Source: Cytophagaceae bacterium (GTDB lineage Bacteria > Bacteroidota > Bacteroidia > Cytophagales > Spirosomataceae). Taken from it: a stretch of DNA of 64,000 nucleotides. The stretch is taken from contig JAIXWL010000004.1 in the NCBI GenBank assembly GCA_027491315.1, forward strand, positions 186,001 to 250,000, given 5' to 3'. The position numbers were made by a program, and so were the translations under genes. How positions within the stretch are numbered: the first letter of the stretch is position 1; every line of letters starts with the position of its first letter. Positions 53,334 through 62,376 of this stretch are shown here, one piece after another. Under the pieces are notes generated by a model that worked only from the letters and a program-made list of their open reading frames with translations, ran no database searches and was not told the origin of the DNA.

Positions 53334-54269
53334 TTATTTGTGTGTTTTTTTAGCTTCTGGGTCAAAACTGAAAGTTCGGGCAATATTGAATCCATAAAAA
53401 ATATCTCCATTTCCCCAGGTTCCGGTTGTTTGACCAATAAAATGTTTTTCAATCATTCCTCGTGAGTTAGAAAAATGCAATTGAAATACGTGACCTCCCG
53501 TTTCAATATCAAAACCTAAGGCAAATGAATCTTGATAGGGGTAAACTTGTCCTGATTTAGCTAAATAAGCATTCTTGTCTACCAAGTTCTTGTAATATTC
53601 AGCTGATATACTCAATCGATTACTCAATTTATAGCGTCCACCAAATCCAATGGAGGCCATGTCATTTTCATGAAACGGAGACTCGCTTAGGTTATTATGC
53701 AACATAGTAGGCATCACTTGTATGGAAAGCTTCTCATTCATTTTACGAGCAATCAATACTTGACCCACATAGCTTTGTCGCTGTTGATCATTGAAGAACC
53801 GCATCAGCGTGCCTGAAGGCATCGTATAACCTGTTGGCATGGTATTAATTGTTAAACTTCCATAAGCTGCAACACTGATGGGCATTTGGTTAGATTGCCT
53901 CAAAATTTTGTATTTGGTATAGAAATCATAACTTTTTTCAATGGATGAGCGACCTGCACCTAATAACCATTGATCCGTAATGCCATATTCTACCCCTAGT
54001 CTGATTCTAGCTTCATCTAAACCAAAAAAGTTTTCTAAAAATCCAGAATTTACCGCACCAAATCGGTGTGAAATCCAAAAATTTAGGTGCTTTTTGGCAA
54101 TTGTTTCAATGGTTTGACCATTGATTAAGCGCGACCCTTTGAAAGTTGCTTGGGTATATACTTTTTCTTTAGAGGCTTCCTTATCAAGCATGGCCATCAA
54201 ATCATCTTGAGCCATAGAGGTAGTAGCCATACCACTTAAGAAGAGTAGCAGGAAGGTAAATTTCTTCAT
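53334..54269 (-). CDS. DUF5777 family outer-membrane beta-barrel protein
   Basis: 311 residues with a signal peptide (1-20, TTSMAQ). Repeated amphipathic strands with aromatic ends (RIRLGVEYGITDQWLLGAG, ISVAAYGSLTINT, IGFGGRYKLSNRLSISAEY, GHVFQLHFSNSRGM) give a barrel of perhaps 12-14 strands; the HFSN..MIEKHFIGQTTG ending matches DUF5777. The family has no known function. It lies 13 bp after a Rieske gene and 6 bp before YceI, so it is part of one transcript. It may form the membrane pore of an electron conduit. Confidence 0.87.
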   Translation of the reverse strand: MKKFTFLLLFLSGMATTSMAQDDLMAMLDKEASKEKVYTQATFKGSRLINGQTIETIAKKHLNFWISHRFGAVNSGFLENFFGLDEARIRLGVEYGITDQWLLGAGRSSIEKSYDFYTKYKILRQSNQMPISVAAYGSLTINTMPTGYTMPSGTLMRFFNDQQRQSYVGQVLIARKMNEKLSIQVMPTMLHNNLSESPFHENDMASIGFGGRYKLSNRLSISAEYYKNLVDKNAYLAKSGQVYPYQDSFALGFDIETGGHVFQLHFSNSRGMIEKHFIGQTTGTWGNGDIFYGFNIARTFSFDPEAKKTHK

Positions 54270-54282
54270 ATGTGTCTGTTTT

Positions 54283-54750
54283 TTAAGAGTATACTCTTAG
54301 GTTAGTGCCGGTGAGGGCTGTTTTATAAGTAGTTAAACCTCTGGCTCCTTCAGCATTTAAGCCTTTACCATTAATGTCAAATTTGGCACCATGCACGGAG
54401 CAACTGAATCCACCATTGGCATAACTGATGGCAGCATTTCCCTCATGGGAACAAACTTGGGTCACAGCAGCAAATGTGGTTGTGTTTACTCGAACAATCA
54501 CGATTTGGTTGGCAATGACAAATCCTTCGGGATTATTCAGTTTTGAATAATCGGTTTTTGTTAAATCCAGGGTAAAATCTACACCCGTTGCTGGGGTCCC
54601 TGGTTTGGTCGTGGAAGAAGAACTTGGACTTACATTTTCTTCTTTTGAACAAGAACTTAGGCCTGATGCAGCACAGTAGACTGCCATCAGCGAGGCTCCT
54701 TTGAAGCCCAATGACTTCAAAAATTCATTTCTACTAAGGTTGTTTTTCAT
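54283..54750 (-). CDS. Rieske [2Fe-2S] protein 1, exported
   Basis: 155 residues, started at the ATG at 54750 because its N-terminus MKNNLSRNEFLKSLGFKGAS then aligns with the paralog at 55273; the ATG at 54765 is the alternative. The hydrophobic leader ends GLSSC, a possible lipobox, so it may be a lipoprotein. The Rieske ligands are Cys-Ser-His in VCSHEG and Cys-Ser-Val-His in FSCSVHG, the C-x-H and C-x2-H needed. The C-terminal strand LTTYKTALTGTNLRVYS is nearly the same as in the paralog. It follows its paralog by 88 bp on the same strand. Confidence 0.9.
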   Translation of the reverse strand: MKNNLSRNEFLKSLGFKGASLMAVYCAASGLSSCSKEENVSPSSSSTTKPGTPATGVDFTLDLTKTDYSKLNNPEGFVIANQIVIVRVNTTTFAAVTQVCSHEGNAAISYANGGFSCSVHGAKFDINGKGLNAEGARGLTTYKTALTGTNLRVYS

Positions 54751-54838
54751 ATTATTATAGAACATTAAGGGTTATTAAACGGTTAATGTTAAATAATCTT
54801 TTTGAATTATAATAATATATCCTAGTAAAAAGATAGAT

Positions 54839-55273
54839 TTAGGAGTAAACTCTCAGAGAATTTCCCGATAATGCTGTTTTATAAGTAGTTAAACCTCTGC
54901 TTCCATTGGCGTTTAAACCTTTACCACCCGTGTCAAAAGTCGCACCATGCTCAGGGCAATAAAAGCCTCCACTACTAAAAATGACGGCTGCTCTTCCTTC
55001 ATGCGAACAAATTTGAGTTACAGCAGCAAAAGTCGTATTAGAAACCCGAGCCACCACCACGTTTTGATTGACTACATACGAGCCTACTGTATTGAGTTTA
55101 GCATAGGCAGCTTGACTTAAATCTAATGTAAAATCAACCGAAGAAGTGGGTGTAATACTTGTTTCATTTTTACATGAACTCATAGCAGAAGCTCCGCAAT
55201 AAACAGCTACTAAAGAAGCGCCTTTAAATCCTAAGGATTTTAAGAACTCATGACGTTTAATTTTATCAGTCAT
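54839..55273 (-). CDS. Rieske [2Fe-2S] protein 2, exported
   Basis: 144 residues, MTDKIKRHEFLKSLGFKGAS, with a hydrophobic leader ending SAMSSC (possible lipobox). Ligands are in ICSHEGRAAV and FYCPEHGATF (C-x-H, C-x2-H). It is shorter in the linker than Rieske 1 but otherwise close to it, so the pair is a recent tandem duplication. It heads the redox operon behind the -7 box at 55299. Rieske proteins of this size carry electrons or serve oxygenases; no oxygenase is here. Confidence 0.9.
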   Translation of the reverse strand: MTDKIKRHEFLKSLGFKGASLVAVYCGASAMSSCKNETSITPTSSVDFTLDLSQAAYAKLNTVGSYVVNQNVVVARVSNTTFAAVTQICSHEGRAAVIFSSGGFYCPEHGATFDTGGKGLNANGSRGLTTYKTALSGNSLRVYS

Positions 55274-55298
55274 ATATTTTTAAGGGGTTTAATTATCT

Positions 55299-55306
55299 CA
55301 AAACTA
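55299..55306 (-). promoter_or_regulatory. -7 box of the redox operon
   Basis: CAAAACTA is TAGTTTTG on the minus strand, an exact TAnnTTTG, 26 bp before the Rieske 2 ATG. Confidence 0.5.
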
Positions 55307-55524
55307 ATGAAACTAATGAATGTTTTTCCTGATAAAAATCAACATCAAGAAAGATTTCGATTAACGAACCCTTCACGGCTAGGATTAGGCCATTTGTGGA
55401 GATTATTTATTTTTCTCCTTTGAGGGTAAAGGATTAAAAATGTGGTTTTGTGAAAGCTTATCTAGTTATTTAATTGGCAATTGTCTTTCCTTTCTGTTAA
55501 ATTCCCCCTTTCATATCCATCAAA

Positions 55525-56673
55525 ATGTTATTTGATCTAAACGCATTTAAACCAAGTTTGAAATATCCCATACTTATTCTGGTGATACTTTTTTCCACTA
55601 CGATGAGTTTGGCGCAATTAACTCAGCGCCAAAAGGATTCCTTGGCAGCTTGTCATGTGCCTATGCCCTCTAAAAGGGGAATAGTGAAAGTTCAAATGAT
55701 TCAAAAAAAAGAGGTAAAGCCATCTGCATGGTTGGGGATGAAGAAAATTCCTGCTGGAATATTTGAAATGGGAGCCCACGATGAAAAAGGTCGAAGCGAT
55801 GAATATCCTGTTCATCGAGTTTCAGTCAAAGCATTTTGGATGGATGAAACAGAAGTAACGAACGCTCAATTTGCCGCTTTTGTCGCTGCCACAGGTTATG
55901 TCACTACTGCCGAAAAAACTGTTTCATGGGAGGAATTAAAAAAGCAAGTGCCAGCAGGGACGCCCAAGCCACCTGATTCATTATTAGCTCCGAGTTCTTT
56001 GGTATTTGTACCCACGACTGGTCCTGTAAATTTGGCGGATTACAGTCAATGGTGGCAATTTGTTCGGGGTGCCGATTGGAGACATCCAGCGGGACCACAT
56101 TCATCCATTGAAGGAAAGGAAAATCATCCTGTAGTGCAGGTATCCTGGGATGATGCCCAAGCCTATGCCCGATGGGCAGGGAAACGCCTGCCTACAGAAG
56201 CTGAGTGGGAATGGGCTGCTCGTGGGGGTCTTCAACGCATGGAGTTTCCTTGGGGTTCTGAGCCGGTAGAATCTGGGCCATTTAAAGCCAATACCTGGCA
56301 AGGGAAATTTCCTTACAAAGATGAAGCTAAAGATGGTTACCAACATACCACAGCTCCTGTGAAGCAATTTGCTCCCAATGGTTTTGGTTTATATGATGTA
56401 GCAGGAAATGTCTGGGAATGGTGTTTTGACAATTACCGTCATGATTATTATGCCGCATTAAAAAAGAAGGGAAGCTTGGCACAAAATCCCAAAGGACCAT
56501 TGAATAGTTATGATCCTGATGAACCCGGTATTCCAAAAAAAGTAATGAGAGGAGGCTCCTTTTTATGTAATGATTCCTATTGTGCTTCTTATCGCAGTTC
56601 TGCCCGCATGAAATCTAGCCCCGATTCAGGACTTATGCACACGGGCTTTCGCTGCGTAAAAGATATTCCATAG
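55525..56673 (+). CDS. Formylglycine-generating enzyme (sulfatase-modifying factor)
   Basis: 382 residues. The N-terminal hydrophobic stretch (about 13-31) looks like a signal or anchor, so it works outside the cytosol. The FGE-sulfatase domain starts KKIPAGIFEMGAHDEKGRSD and has WMDETEVTNAQFAAFV, VSWDDAQAYARWAGKRLPTE and AARGG. Near the end, Cys348 and Cys353 in GGSFLCNDSYCASYRSSAR match the catalytic pair of human SUMF1, which also ends GFRC. Many SUMF1-like proteins lack these cysteines; this one keeps both, so it should oxidise the CSASR/CAPAR cysteines of sulfatases in this genome. Confidence 0.92.
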   Translation: MLFDLNAFKPSLKYPILILVILFSTTMSLAQLTQRQKDSLAACHVPMPSKRGIVKVQMIQKKEVKPSAWLGMKKIPAGIFEMGAHDEKGRSDEYPVHRVSVKAFWMDETEVTNAQFAAFVAATGYVTTAEKTVSWEELKKQVPAGTPKPPDSLLAPSSLVFVPTTGPVNLADYSQWWQFVRGADWRHPAGPHSSIEGKENHPVVQVSWDDAQAYARWAGKRLPTEAEWEWAARGGLQRMEFPWGSEPVESGPFKANTWQGKFPYKDEAKDGYQHTTAPVKQFAPNGFGLYDVAGNVWEWCFDNYRHDYYAALKKKGSLAQNPKGPLNSYDPDEPGIPKKVMRGGSFLCNDSYCASYRSSARMKSSPDSGLMHTGFRCVKDIP

Positions 56674-56919
56674 ATTTTAATAGGCTATCGTCTTTGGAAT
56701 TATACTTATCAGGCTTAACATCAAATATTGGAAAAGGAAAAGATAGAGGGTGCTTAATAATAGGTTTTTCATTAGATGGATTGTATTAAGTGATACATGA
56801 TATTCCCGTATTTCAGAATTTCTGGTTCTCCATCTATAAATACTTGGTGGTGAAAATGAATGGGAGCTTATTATACTGGGCTAGCCATTTTTCACTTTAT
56901 TCTTGACGGAACTGGACAC
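56674..56919. other. Gene-free stretch after the FGE gene
   Basis: About 245 bp with no convincing frame and no marked hairpin before the terminator at 56920. Nothing recognised. Confidence 0.5.
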
Positions 56920-56954
56920 AAAAAAACCAGGACAAATCTAGATTCATCCTGGTT
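56920..56954 (-). terminator. Terminator of the TonB-dependent receptor
   Basis: On the minus strand AACCAGGA, 14 nt, TCCTGGTT then TTTTTTT. It lies 75 bp after the stop of the receptor gene at 57029. Confidence 0.85.
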
Positions 56955-57028
56955 GAAGAGTTAAAAGCTGTTAAGCATTAACAAATTTTAAAAATTGATT
57001 ATTAGTTGATTAGCGTATATTTTGATTA

Positions 57029-59476
57029 TCAGTTGGCACCTTTAACACGGCCTTTTTCATCATCTAAACCCGTATTTCTGTTGCGTGCTCCTTTAACCTG
57101 CGAGTTACCAAAGCGATAAGTGAAATTGAATCGAACTACGCGCGTATCATTTCTATTTTTGACCGTTATATCTATATCACTATACTTAATGGTAGCCATA
57201 GGGTTTTGAGTATATAGAAGATCACTTGCATTAATACGGATGGTTCCTTTTTTATTCAAAACTGATTTTTGAATACCTATGTTTAATGAACCTCCTGGGC
57301 CAAAATTAAATGCTTGCTCCAATCCACCTGAGAAGTATTGTCCTCCTAACTCCAATTTAATATCATTCTTTAAGCTAAATGTGTGGTTTGTATTGATGTA
57401 AAACATATTCCCAATAGGATTAATTTGGGCTTGATCTACTTTACCAGATAATTCATTGCGATTAAGTTGAATATCTGTATTGCTGGTCCACCATTTGGTT
57501 ACTGGGATTGGTAAGGAGAAGCTTACACTATAAGATGTTCTTTGAGCCAAGTTCGCAGATGTCTGGTATGTCTTTCGAGCTTCAGTATCTTGTCTTAATA
57601 ATTGTGTAATGACATCATCCGTATGGCTATATCCCAAGGTGGTATTGAATGCTCCTTTGAATGTATGCGTTAATTCAAATGAATTGGTTAATTGTGGCAT
57701 CAACATTGGATTTCCCACTTGGTAAGTATAATTGTCAAGAAAGAATACGAATGGATTTAAGTCAGAATATCCAGGGCGATTAATTCTACGGCTATAATTT
57801 AAACCCAAGGTGTGATCTTTGCTGGCTTCGTATTGGACAAAAGCACTTGGAAACAATTGTTTGTAATCGCGGTGGAAAGAAGAATCAGGTGCCGTATTTC
57901 CATAAGCCATGGATTTTCCATCAGCTATTGTCCATTCTCCTCTCAAACCAATTTGATAGCTCCATTTGCCTAATTTACGTTCTGTATTTAGATACAATGC
58001 ATGGATTTGTTCTTCGTACATAAAGCGGTTACTTTGCTTGTTAAGAAAGGTATAATCAACATCACTGGCTGTTTTACCTCTAAACTGAAGGTCATTATCT
58101 GTTTTTACATAACTGGATTTTAGCCCCATTCCCCACTTGCTGGTTTTGCTGATGGGTAATACATAATCTGATTTGAATGAGTATTGATCAATATTAGAAA
58201 ATGCACCTGTACGTAAAAGGGAATCATTTTTGATTTTTTTAAACTCAGAACCATACCACTGTGTCAAATAATCATTCTGGTTTTTATCTACGTAACGGGC
58301 ATAATCCAAATCGATGGTTAATTCTTTGCCGGTACTATCAAACGTATGCTTGAAGTTGATGTTATTGGCAAAATTATGAAAGGGATTATCCATCGTATTA
58401 TAAGTATCTAATCTACTCATGACGGCATTCGTTGTCAGATTGCGTTGAATAGATTGATTTAATCCGTTGTTTAAGCTAGTCTGATTCAAACCTCCAGAAA
58501 ATAGTATACCAAGTGTCGTTTTTTTGTTGACCGTCCAGTCTGCACCTACCTTCATCGAAGTATATGTTCCTTTAAATGGGAAATCGGTTGTAGAGTTCCA
58601 GACTTCATTTTGAGCTCGGAAATAACGGGTGATGTAGTTTTGCTGCAAATTATTGCGGCCAAAATAAGAGGCATTCCCAAAGATATTCCAACCTTTATTT
58701 CGGTAGTTTAAGTTTAGACCGGCACTTGAACGAGTATAAACACCTTGACCAATGGTCCCATTAACCGATCCATTCATCCCCATATTCACATTTTTTTTCA
58801 TTTTGATATTGATAATTCCCGCCGTTCCGGCCGCATCATATTTGGATGATGGATTAGTCATTATCTCTAATTGGGATATTTGATCCGCTGAAAGGTTACG
58901 TAAAAAATTACTTAAGTCATTTCCAGATAAATAGGATATTTTACCGTCGATCATCACCTTAACACCTTGCTTACCCCTTAAGCTGATATTTCCGTCTTTG
59001 TCAACAATTACTCCAGGCGAGCGTTCTAAAACTTCCATGGCTGAATTTCCTGCGGCCATCACAGAGTTTTCTACATTGACAACGGTCTTGTCTAATTGTC
59101 TTTCTATGAAGGGTTTGGTGGCTTTCACCACAACTTCATTTAGTTGCGTTGAAATTGGTTCTAAGATGATAACTCCTAAATCCAATTGGGTATTGGCATT
59201 TACTTCTCCTATTTTTTTGGAAAAAGCTTTGTAACCCGTGAACTGGATTTTAAGCGTGAAATTGCCTTGTGGAAGTGCAGAAACTTTCAATTCACCATTT
59301 TCATCGGTGATGAATCCTTTTACTAAGGTAGAGTCACTTGCTTTTCTTAATAGGACAGAGGCAAATGGAACAGGCTGGTTTTTTTCATCTCGGATTTTTG
59401 CTGAAAGTCCGTTGTCAGCAAAGGCAATGAGAGGGGCAATGATGCTTAAAAAGCTTGATAAAATAAAAGTTTTCAT
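57029..59476 (-). CDS. TonB-dependent receptor (outer-membrane beta-barrel family)
   Basis: 815 residues with a signal peptide (1-20). A carboxypeptidase-like regulatory domain (about 23-110, SAKIRDEKNQPVPFASVLLRK) is followed by the plug (about 120-225, RSPGVIVDKDGNISLRGKQG, TNPSSKYDAAGTAGIINIKM). The barrel ends RVVRFNFTYRFGNSQ plus a 21-residue hydrophilic tail. It lacks SusD and is the 'outer membrane protein beta-barrel' family, not SusC. The transported substrate is unknown; metal, siderophore, peptide and sugar are all possible. It stands alone. Confidence 0.93.
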   Translation of the reverse strand: MKTFILSSFLSIIAPLIAFADNGLSAKIRDEKNQPVPFASVLLRKASDSTLVKGFITDENGELKVSALPQGNFTLKIQFTGYKAFSKKIGEVNANTQLDLGVIILEPISTQLNEVVVKATKPFIERQLDKTVVNVENSVMAAGNSAMEVLERSPGVIVDKDGNISLRGKQGVKVMIDGKISYLSGNDLSNFLRNLSADQISQLEIMTNPSSKYDAAGTAGIINIKMKKNVNMGMNGSVNGTIGQGVYTRSSAGLNLNYRNKGWNIFGNASYFGRNNLQQNYITRYFRAQNEVWNSTTDFPFKGTYTSMKVGADWTVNKKTTLGILFSGGLNQTSLNNGLNQSIQRNLTTNAVMSRLDTYNTMDNPFHNFANNINFKHTFDSTGKELTIDLDYARYVDKNQNDYLTQWYGSEFKKIKNDSLLRTGAFSNIDQYSFKSDYVLPISKTSKWGMGLKSSYVKTDNDLQFRGKTASDVDYTFLNKQSNRFMYEEQIHALYLNTERKLGKWSYQIGLRGEWTIADGKSMAYGNTAPDSSFHRDYKQLFPSAFVQYEASKDHTLGLNYSRRINRPGYSDLNPFVFFLDNYTYQVGNPMLMPQLTNSFELTHTFKGAFNTTLGYSHTDDVITQLLRQDTEARKTYQTSANLAQRTSYSVSFSLPIPVTKWWTSNTDIQLNRNELSGKVDQAQINPIGNMFYINTNHTFSLKNDIKLELGGQYFSGGLEQAFNFGPGGSLNIGIQKSVLNKKGTIRINASDLLYTQNPMATIKYSDIDITVKNRNDTRVVRFNFTYRFGNSQVKGARNRNTGLDDEKGRVKGAN

Positions 59477-59753
59477 TAGGCGGATTGAATTATTTTTTGG
59501 TTGTTAACAGAGAACGAGTCATAGATGCATGCAAGTTTAAAAGGGTTGCATGTCTCTCTTTGACAATGCAAAACTAAATCCGGTACTTTGTTATACATAG
59601 TACTATATGACAAACAATAAAATGAGTTGGATGAATGGTTAATAGAAAGGGCAAATTGAAAAATGCCTGCCTTACTATTCAGAAATTGAATATCAATAAT
59701 TTGGACAATAGAAATGAATTCTCATTCGTTTGACCTGTAAATGGGCTAAAAAA
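59477..59753. other. Regulatory region of the TonB-dependent receptor
   Basis: Gene-free. CATGCAA and TTGCATG form an inverted repeat (about 59529-59551) in the likely 5' leader. CAAAACTA at 59569-59576 is a -7 box on the minus strand. Nothing else is seen. Confidence 0.5.
59569..59576 (-). promoter_or_regulatory. -7 box of the TonB-dependent receptor
   Basis: TAGTTTTG on the minus strand, exact TAnnTTTG, 93 bp before the ATG. The long leader holds the CATGCAA/TTGCATG repeat. Confidence 0.4.
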
Positions 59754-59756
59754 AAC

Positions 59757-59789
59757 AACGCTGTCAAGGTTTCAAACCTTGACAGCGTT
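59757..59789. repeat. 33-bp dispersed palindrome, copy 4
   Basis: AACGCTGTCAAGGTTT, C, AAACCTTGACAGCGTT: perfect arms, extended on both sides to AACAACG..CGTTGTT (59754-59792). It lies just past the stop codon of the PQQ-type dehydrogenase (59817). Confidence 0.92.
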
Positions 59790-59816
59790 GTTCAAAACAC
59801 CTTAAAATTGTTGAAT

Positions 59817-61229
59817 TTATTGCGGTCTCACGCGGAATACCATACCTGGGTTTTCAACCCCCACATACAAATATCCATCCACACCCATTTTTACATTGCG
59901 CATACGACCTAGGTTAACAAGTACTTTTTCTTGGGATACGACTTTGTTATTTTTTACTACCACCCGATTCATGTAATTGAAACGTAATGATCCGATCATC
60001 AAATTCCCTTTCCAAGCTGGGTATTTATCACTATCTACAAAGGCTAAACCTGAAGGAGCAATGGATGGAAGATAATAGGTAATAGGTTGTTCCATGCCTT
60101 CTTTCTTTGAAATGTTGGTTATTGGTTTGCCATCATAATTGATACCGTAAGAGATGGTTGGCCAGCCATAATTTTTACCGGCTTGAATAATATTGATTTC
60201 ATCACCACCACGAGGACCATGTTCTGTTTCCCAAATGGCTCCAGTATATGGATTCAAGGTCAAACCTTGTGGATTTCTTTGTCCATACGAATAAATGCTA
60301 TGGTGAAATTTATCCTTATCTTTTCCTACAAATGGATTGTCTTTTGGAATACTTCCATCATCATTCAAACGATGAATTTTTCCATTATCATTGTCTGTTT
60401 CTTGAGGGAATACTTTTTCCATACCACGTTCTCCGACACTAAAGAATAAATATCCTTTTTTGTCAAAGGCGATTCGTGAACCAAAGTGATGGAAAGTTTT
60501 GGTATAGGGTAGGGATTCAAAAATATCTTGAGATTCAACCCATTCGTTATTCTTGATTTTTCCTCTCACAATTCCAGTGGCAGTCAATGTTTGTCCACCC
60601 TCTGTTTTGAATTTAGAATAGGACATATAAATCCATCCATTGGAAGCATAGTTAGGATGTAAAACCACATCCAATAAACCTCCCTGTCCTTTGGCCATAA
60701 CCGCAGGGGTACCTTTGATAGCTGTTTTATGCTTTTGCTGATCTACCAAATACAAAGTTCCGGCACGGTCTGTTACCAAATAATCTTTGTTAGGTAATTG
60801 GGCAAATCCCCAAGGGCTTTCCAAGCCGGTAACGATGGTATCCAAAACCACCGTCATACCTTCTGATTTGAATACATTGGAGCTAGGCTTAGTTGCAAAT
60901 TTATATTGATCTACACTGGCTAATTTTTCAGTAATTAAATCAGCTAAATTTTCAATTTCTTTAGCGCTTAGTGCAGCTTTCCAAGATGGCATGCCTAAAT
61001 CAGCATAGCCATTGGTGATGGAAGCAATTAATTCGGGTTTACTTTTTCCATGTTTCCAATTGCGGTCTACGAAAGCATCTACTTTTTCACCATGGCAACT
61101 GGAGCAATATTGGGTATAGGTTTTTTCTGTGGATTCGTCCACCAATGCCTTTTTGGGTGCATTGGTTAAGGACATGATGCTGGTGGAGGCCACCGCAATA
61201 ACGCCTAAAATACTGAGTCTTTTATACAT
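59817..61229 (-). CDS. PQQ-type sugar dehydrogenase with N-terminal cytochrome c
   Basis: 470 residues with a signal peptide (1-22). A class-I cytochrome c domain at the N-terminus (about 35-115) has CSSCH at 42-46 and the distal Met in GMPSW. The rest is a six-bladed glucose/sorbosone dehydrogenase propeller (GLESPWGFAQLPNKDYLVTDR, GQGGLLDVVLHPNYASNGWIYMSYS, ETEHGPRGGDEINIIQAGKNYGWP). The fused cytochrome would take the electrons from sugar oxidation. The order heme-then-propeller is opposite to the 40823 protein. Periplasmic; probably single, though a palindrome follows its stop. Confidence 0.92.
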   Translation of the reverse strand: MYKRLSILGVIAVASTSIMSLTNAPKKALVDESTEKTYTQYCSSCHGEKVDAFVDRNWKHGKSKPELIASITNGYADLGMPSWKAALSAKEIENLADLITEKLASVDQYKFATKPSSNVFKSEGMTVVLDTIVTGLESPWGFAQLPNKDYLVTDRAGTLYLVDQQKHKTAIKGTPAVMAKGQGGLLDVVLHPNYASNGWIYMSYSKFKTEGGQTLTATGIVRGKIKNNEWVESQDIFESLPYTKTFHHFGSRIAFDKKGYLFFSVGERGMEKVFPQETDNDNGKIHRLNDDGSIPKDNPFVGKDKDKFHHSIYSYGQRNPQGLTLNPYTGAIWETEHGPRGGDEINIIQAGKNYGWPTISYGINYDGKPITNISKKEGMEQPITYYLPSIAPSGLAFVDSDKYPAWKGNLMIGSLRFNYMNRVVVKNNKVVSQEKVLVNLGRMRNVKMGVDGYLYVGVENPGMVFRVRPQ

Positions 61230-61375
61230 ATTGGTAAGATTTAAGGGTCTATGGGTATTTGAATTACAGCACTAAGCTAAAAATAATTTGTCGAAATTTT
61301 ATCTAGGTCTATCGGCATAAAAAAGTGGAACATTTCTATATTTTTTTTACATTAGATTTTTAAACCTATTAAACC

Positions 61376-62353
61376 ATGAAAAAGTTTCTCCTGATTTGCC
61401 TTGGGCTAATCACTTGGGGGGCATCTGGTCAAGATTCTTCCTCCACTTGGAACATCATCACATCCCAGCAACCGGCTCAAAAAAGGCATGAAAGCTCCAT
61501 GGTGGAATGCGACGGGAAATTTTATGCCCTAGGAGGTAGAGGGAAAAGACCTATTGAAGAATTTGATCCAAAAACATCCAATTGGACGGTTTTAGCTGAT
61601 GCTCCTATGGAATTTCATCATTTTCAAGCCATATCTTTTAAGCATGAAATTTATGTAATAGGTGCTTTAACGGGCAATTACCCACATGAAAAACCTATTC
61701 CTCAATTCTTAATATTCAATCCAAAAACAAAAACCTGGAGAGAAGGCGCTACTATTCCTGCTGATCGTTTGAGAGGATCTGTGGGTGTATTTACTCGGGG
61801 TAATAAAATTTATTTGGTTGCGGGCATTATTGACGGGCATTATGATGGACATGTCAAGTGGTTTGATGAATATGATACCCAAACAAATACTTGGAAAATA
61901 TTACCTGATGCCCCTAGGGCAAGGGATCATTTCCAAGCCGTGATGGTGGGTAAAGATAAAGCTTATGTAGCTGGAGGCAGAACTTCTCATGCGAAGATTG
62001 GTAAAGTCTTGGATTTGTGCATGAAAGAAGTGGATGTCTTTGATTTTAAAAGTAATCAATGGTCAACCTTGGCGGAAGGTCTTCCTACTTTACGAGCGGG
62101 AACCTCTTCGATTGCCCATGGTCCATACCTGGTGGTCATGAATGGAGAAAGTGTGAAGCAAGTACCTGCCCACTCCGAAGTGGAGGTTTTGGATACCCGT
62201 ACAGGGAAATGGTCTAGTTTACCTAATTTAATACAAGGAAGGCATGGAACAGGGGTTGTCTATTGGAAAGGAAAAATTTATGTAGTGGCTGGCAGCGCCA
62301 ACCGAGGTGGTGGACCAGAACTCAATGAAATGGAATGTTTATCATGGAAATAA
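61376..62353 (+). CDS. Secreted kelch-repeat protein
   Basis: 325 residues with a signal peptide (1-18). Six kelch blades are visible: KFYALGGRGKRPIEEFDPKT, EIYVIGALTG, KIYLVAGIIDG, AYVAGGRTSH, an imperfect YLVVMNGES, and KIYVVAGSANRGGG, with tryptophans in the TW/SW pattern between (NTWKILPDAP, NQWSTLAEG). It could be a binding or scaffold protein or a galactose-oxidase-like enzyme; the needed copper ligands are not evident. It precedes the PSD1 gene by 11-23 bp, so they are probably one operon with extracellular products. Confidence 0.88.
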   Translation: MKKFLLICLGLITWGASGQDSSSTWNIITSQQPAQKRHESSMVECDGKFYALGGRGKRPIEEFDPKTSNWTVLADAPMEFHHFQAISFKHEIYVIGALTGNYPHEKPIPQFLIFNPKTKTWREGATIPADRLRGSVGVFTRGNKIYLVAGIIDGHYDGHVKWFDEYDTQTNTWKILPDAPRARDHFQAVMVGKDKAYVAGGRTSHAKIGKVLDLCMKEVDVFDFKSNQWSTLAEGLPTLRAGTSSIAHGPYLVVMNGESVKQVPAHSEVEVLDTRTGKWSSLPNLIQGRHGTGVVYWKGKIYVVAGSANRGGGPELNEMECLSWK

Positions 62354-62376
62354 AAATTGAATGAATGAAAATCACC

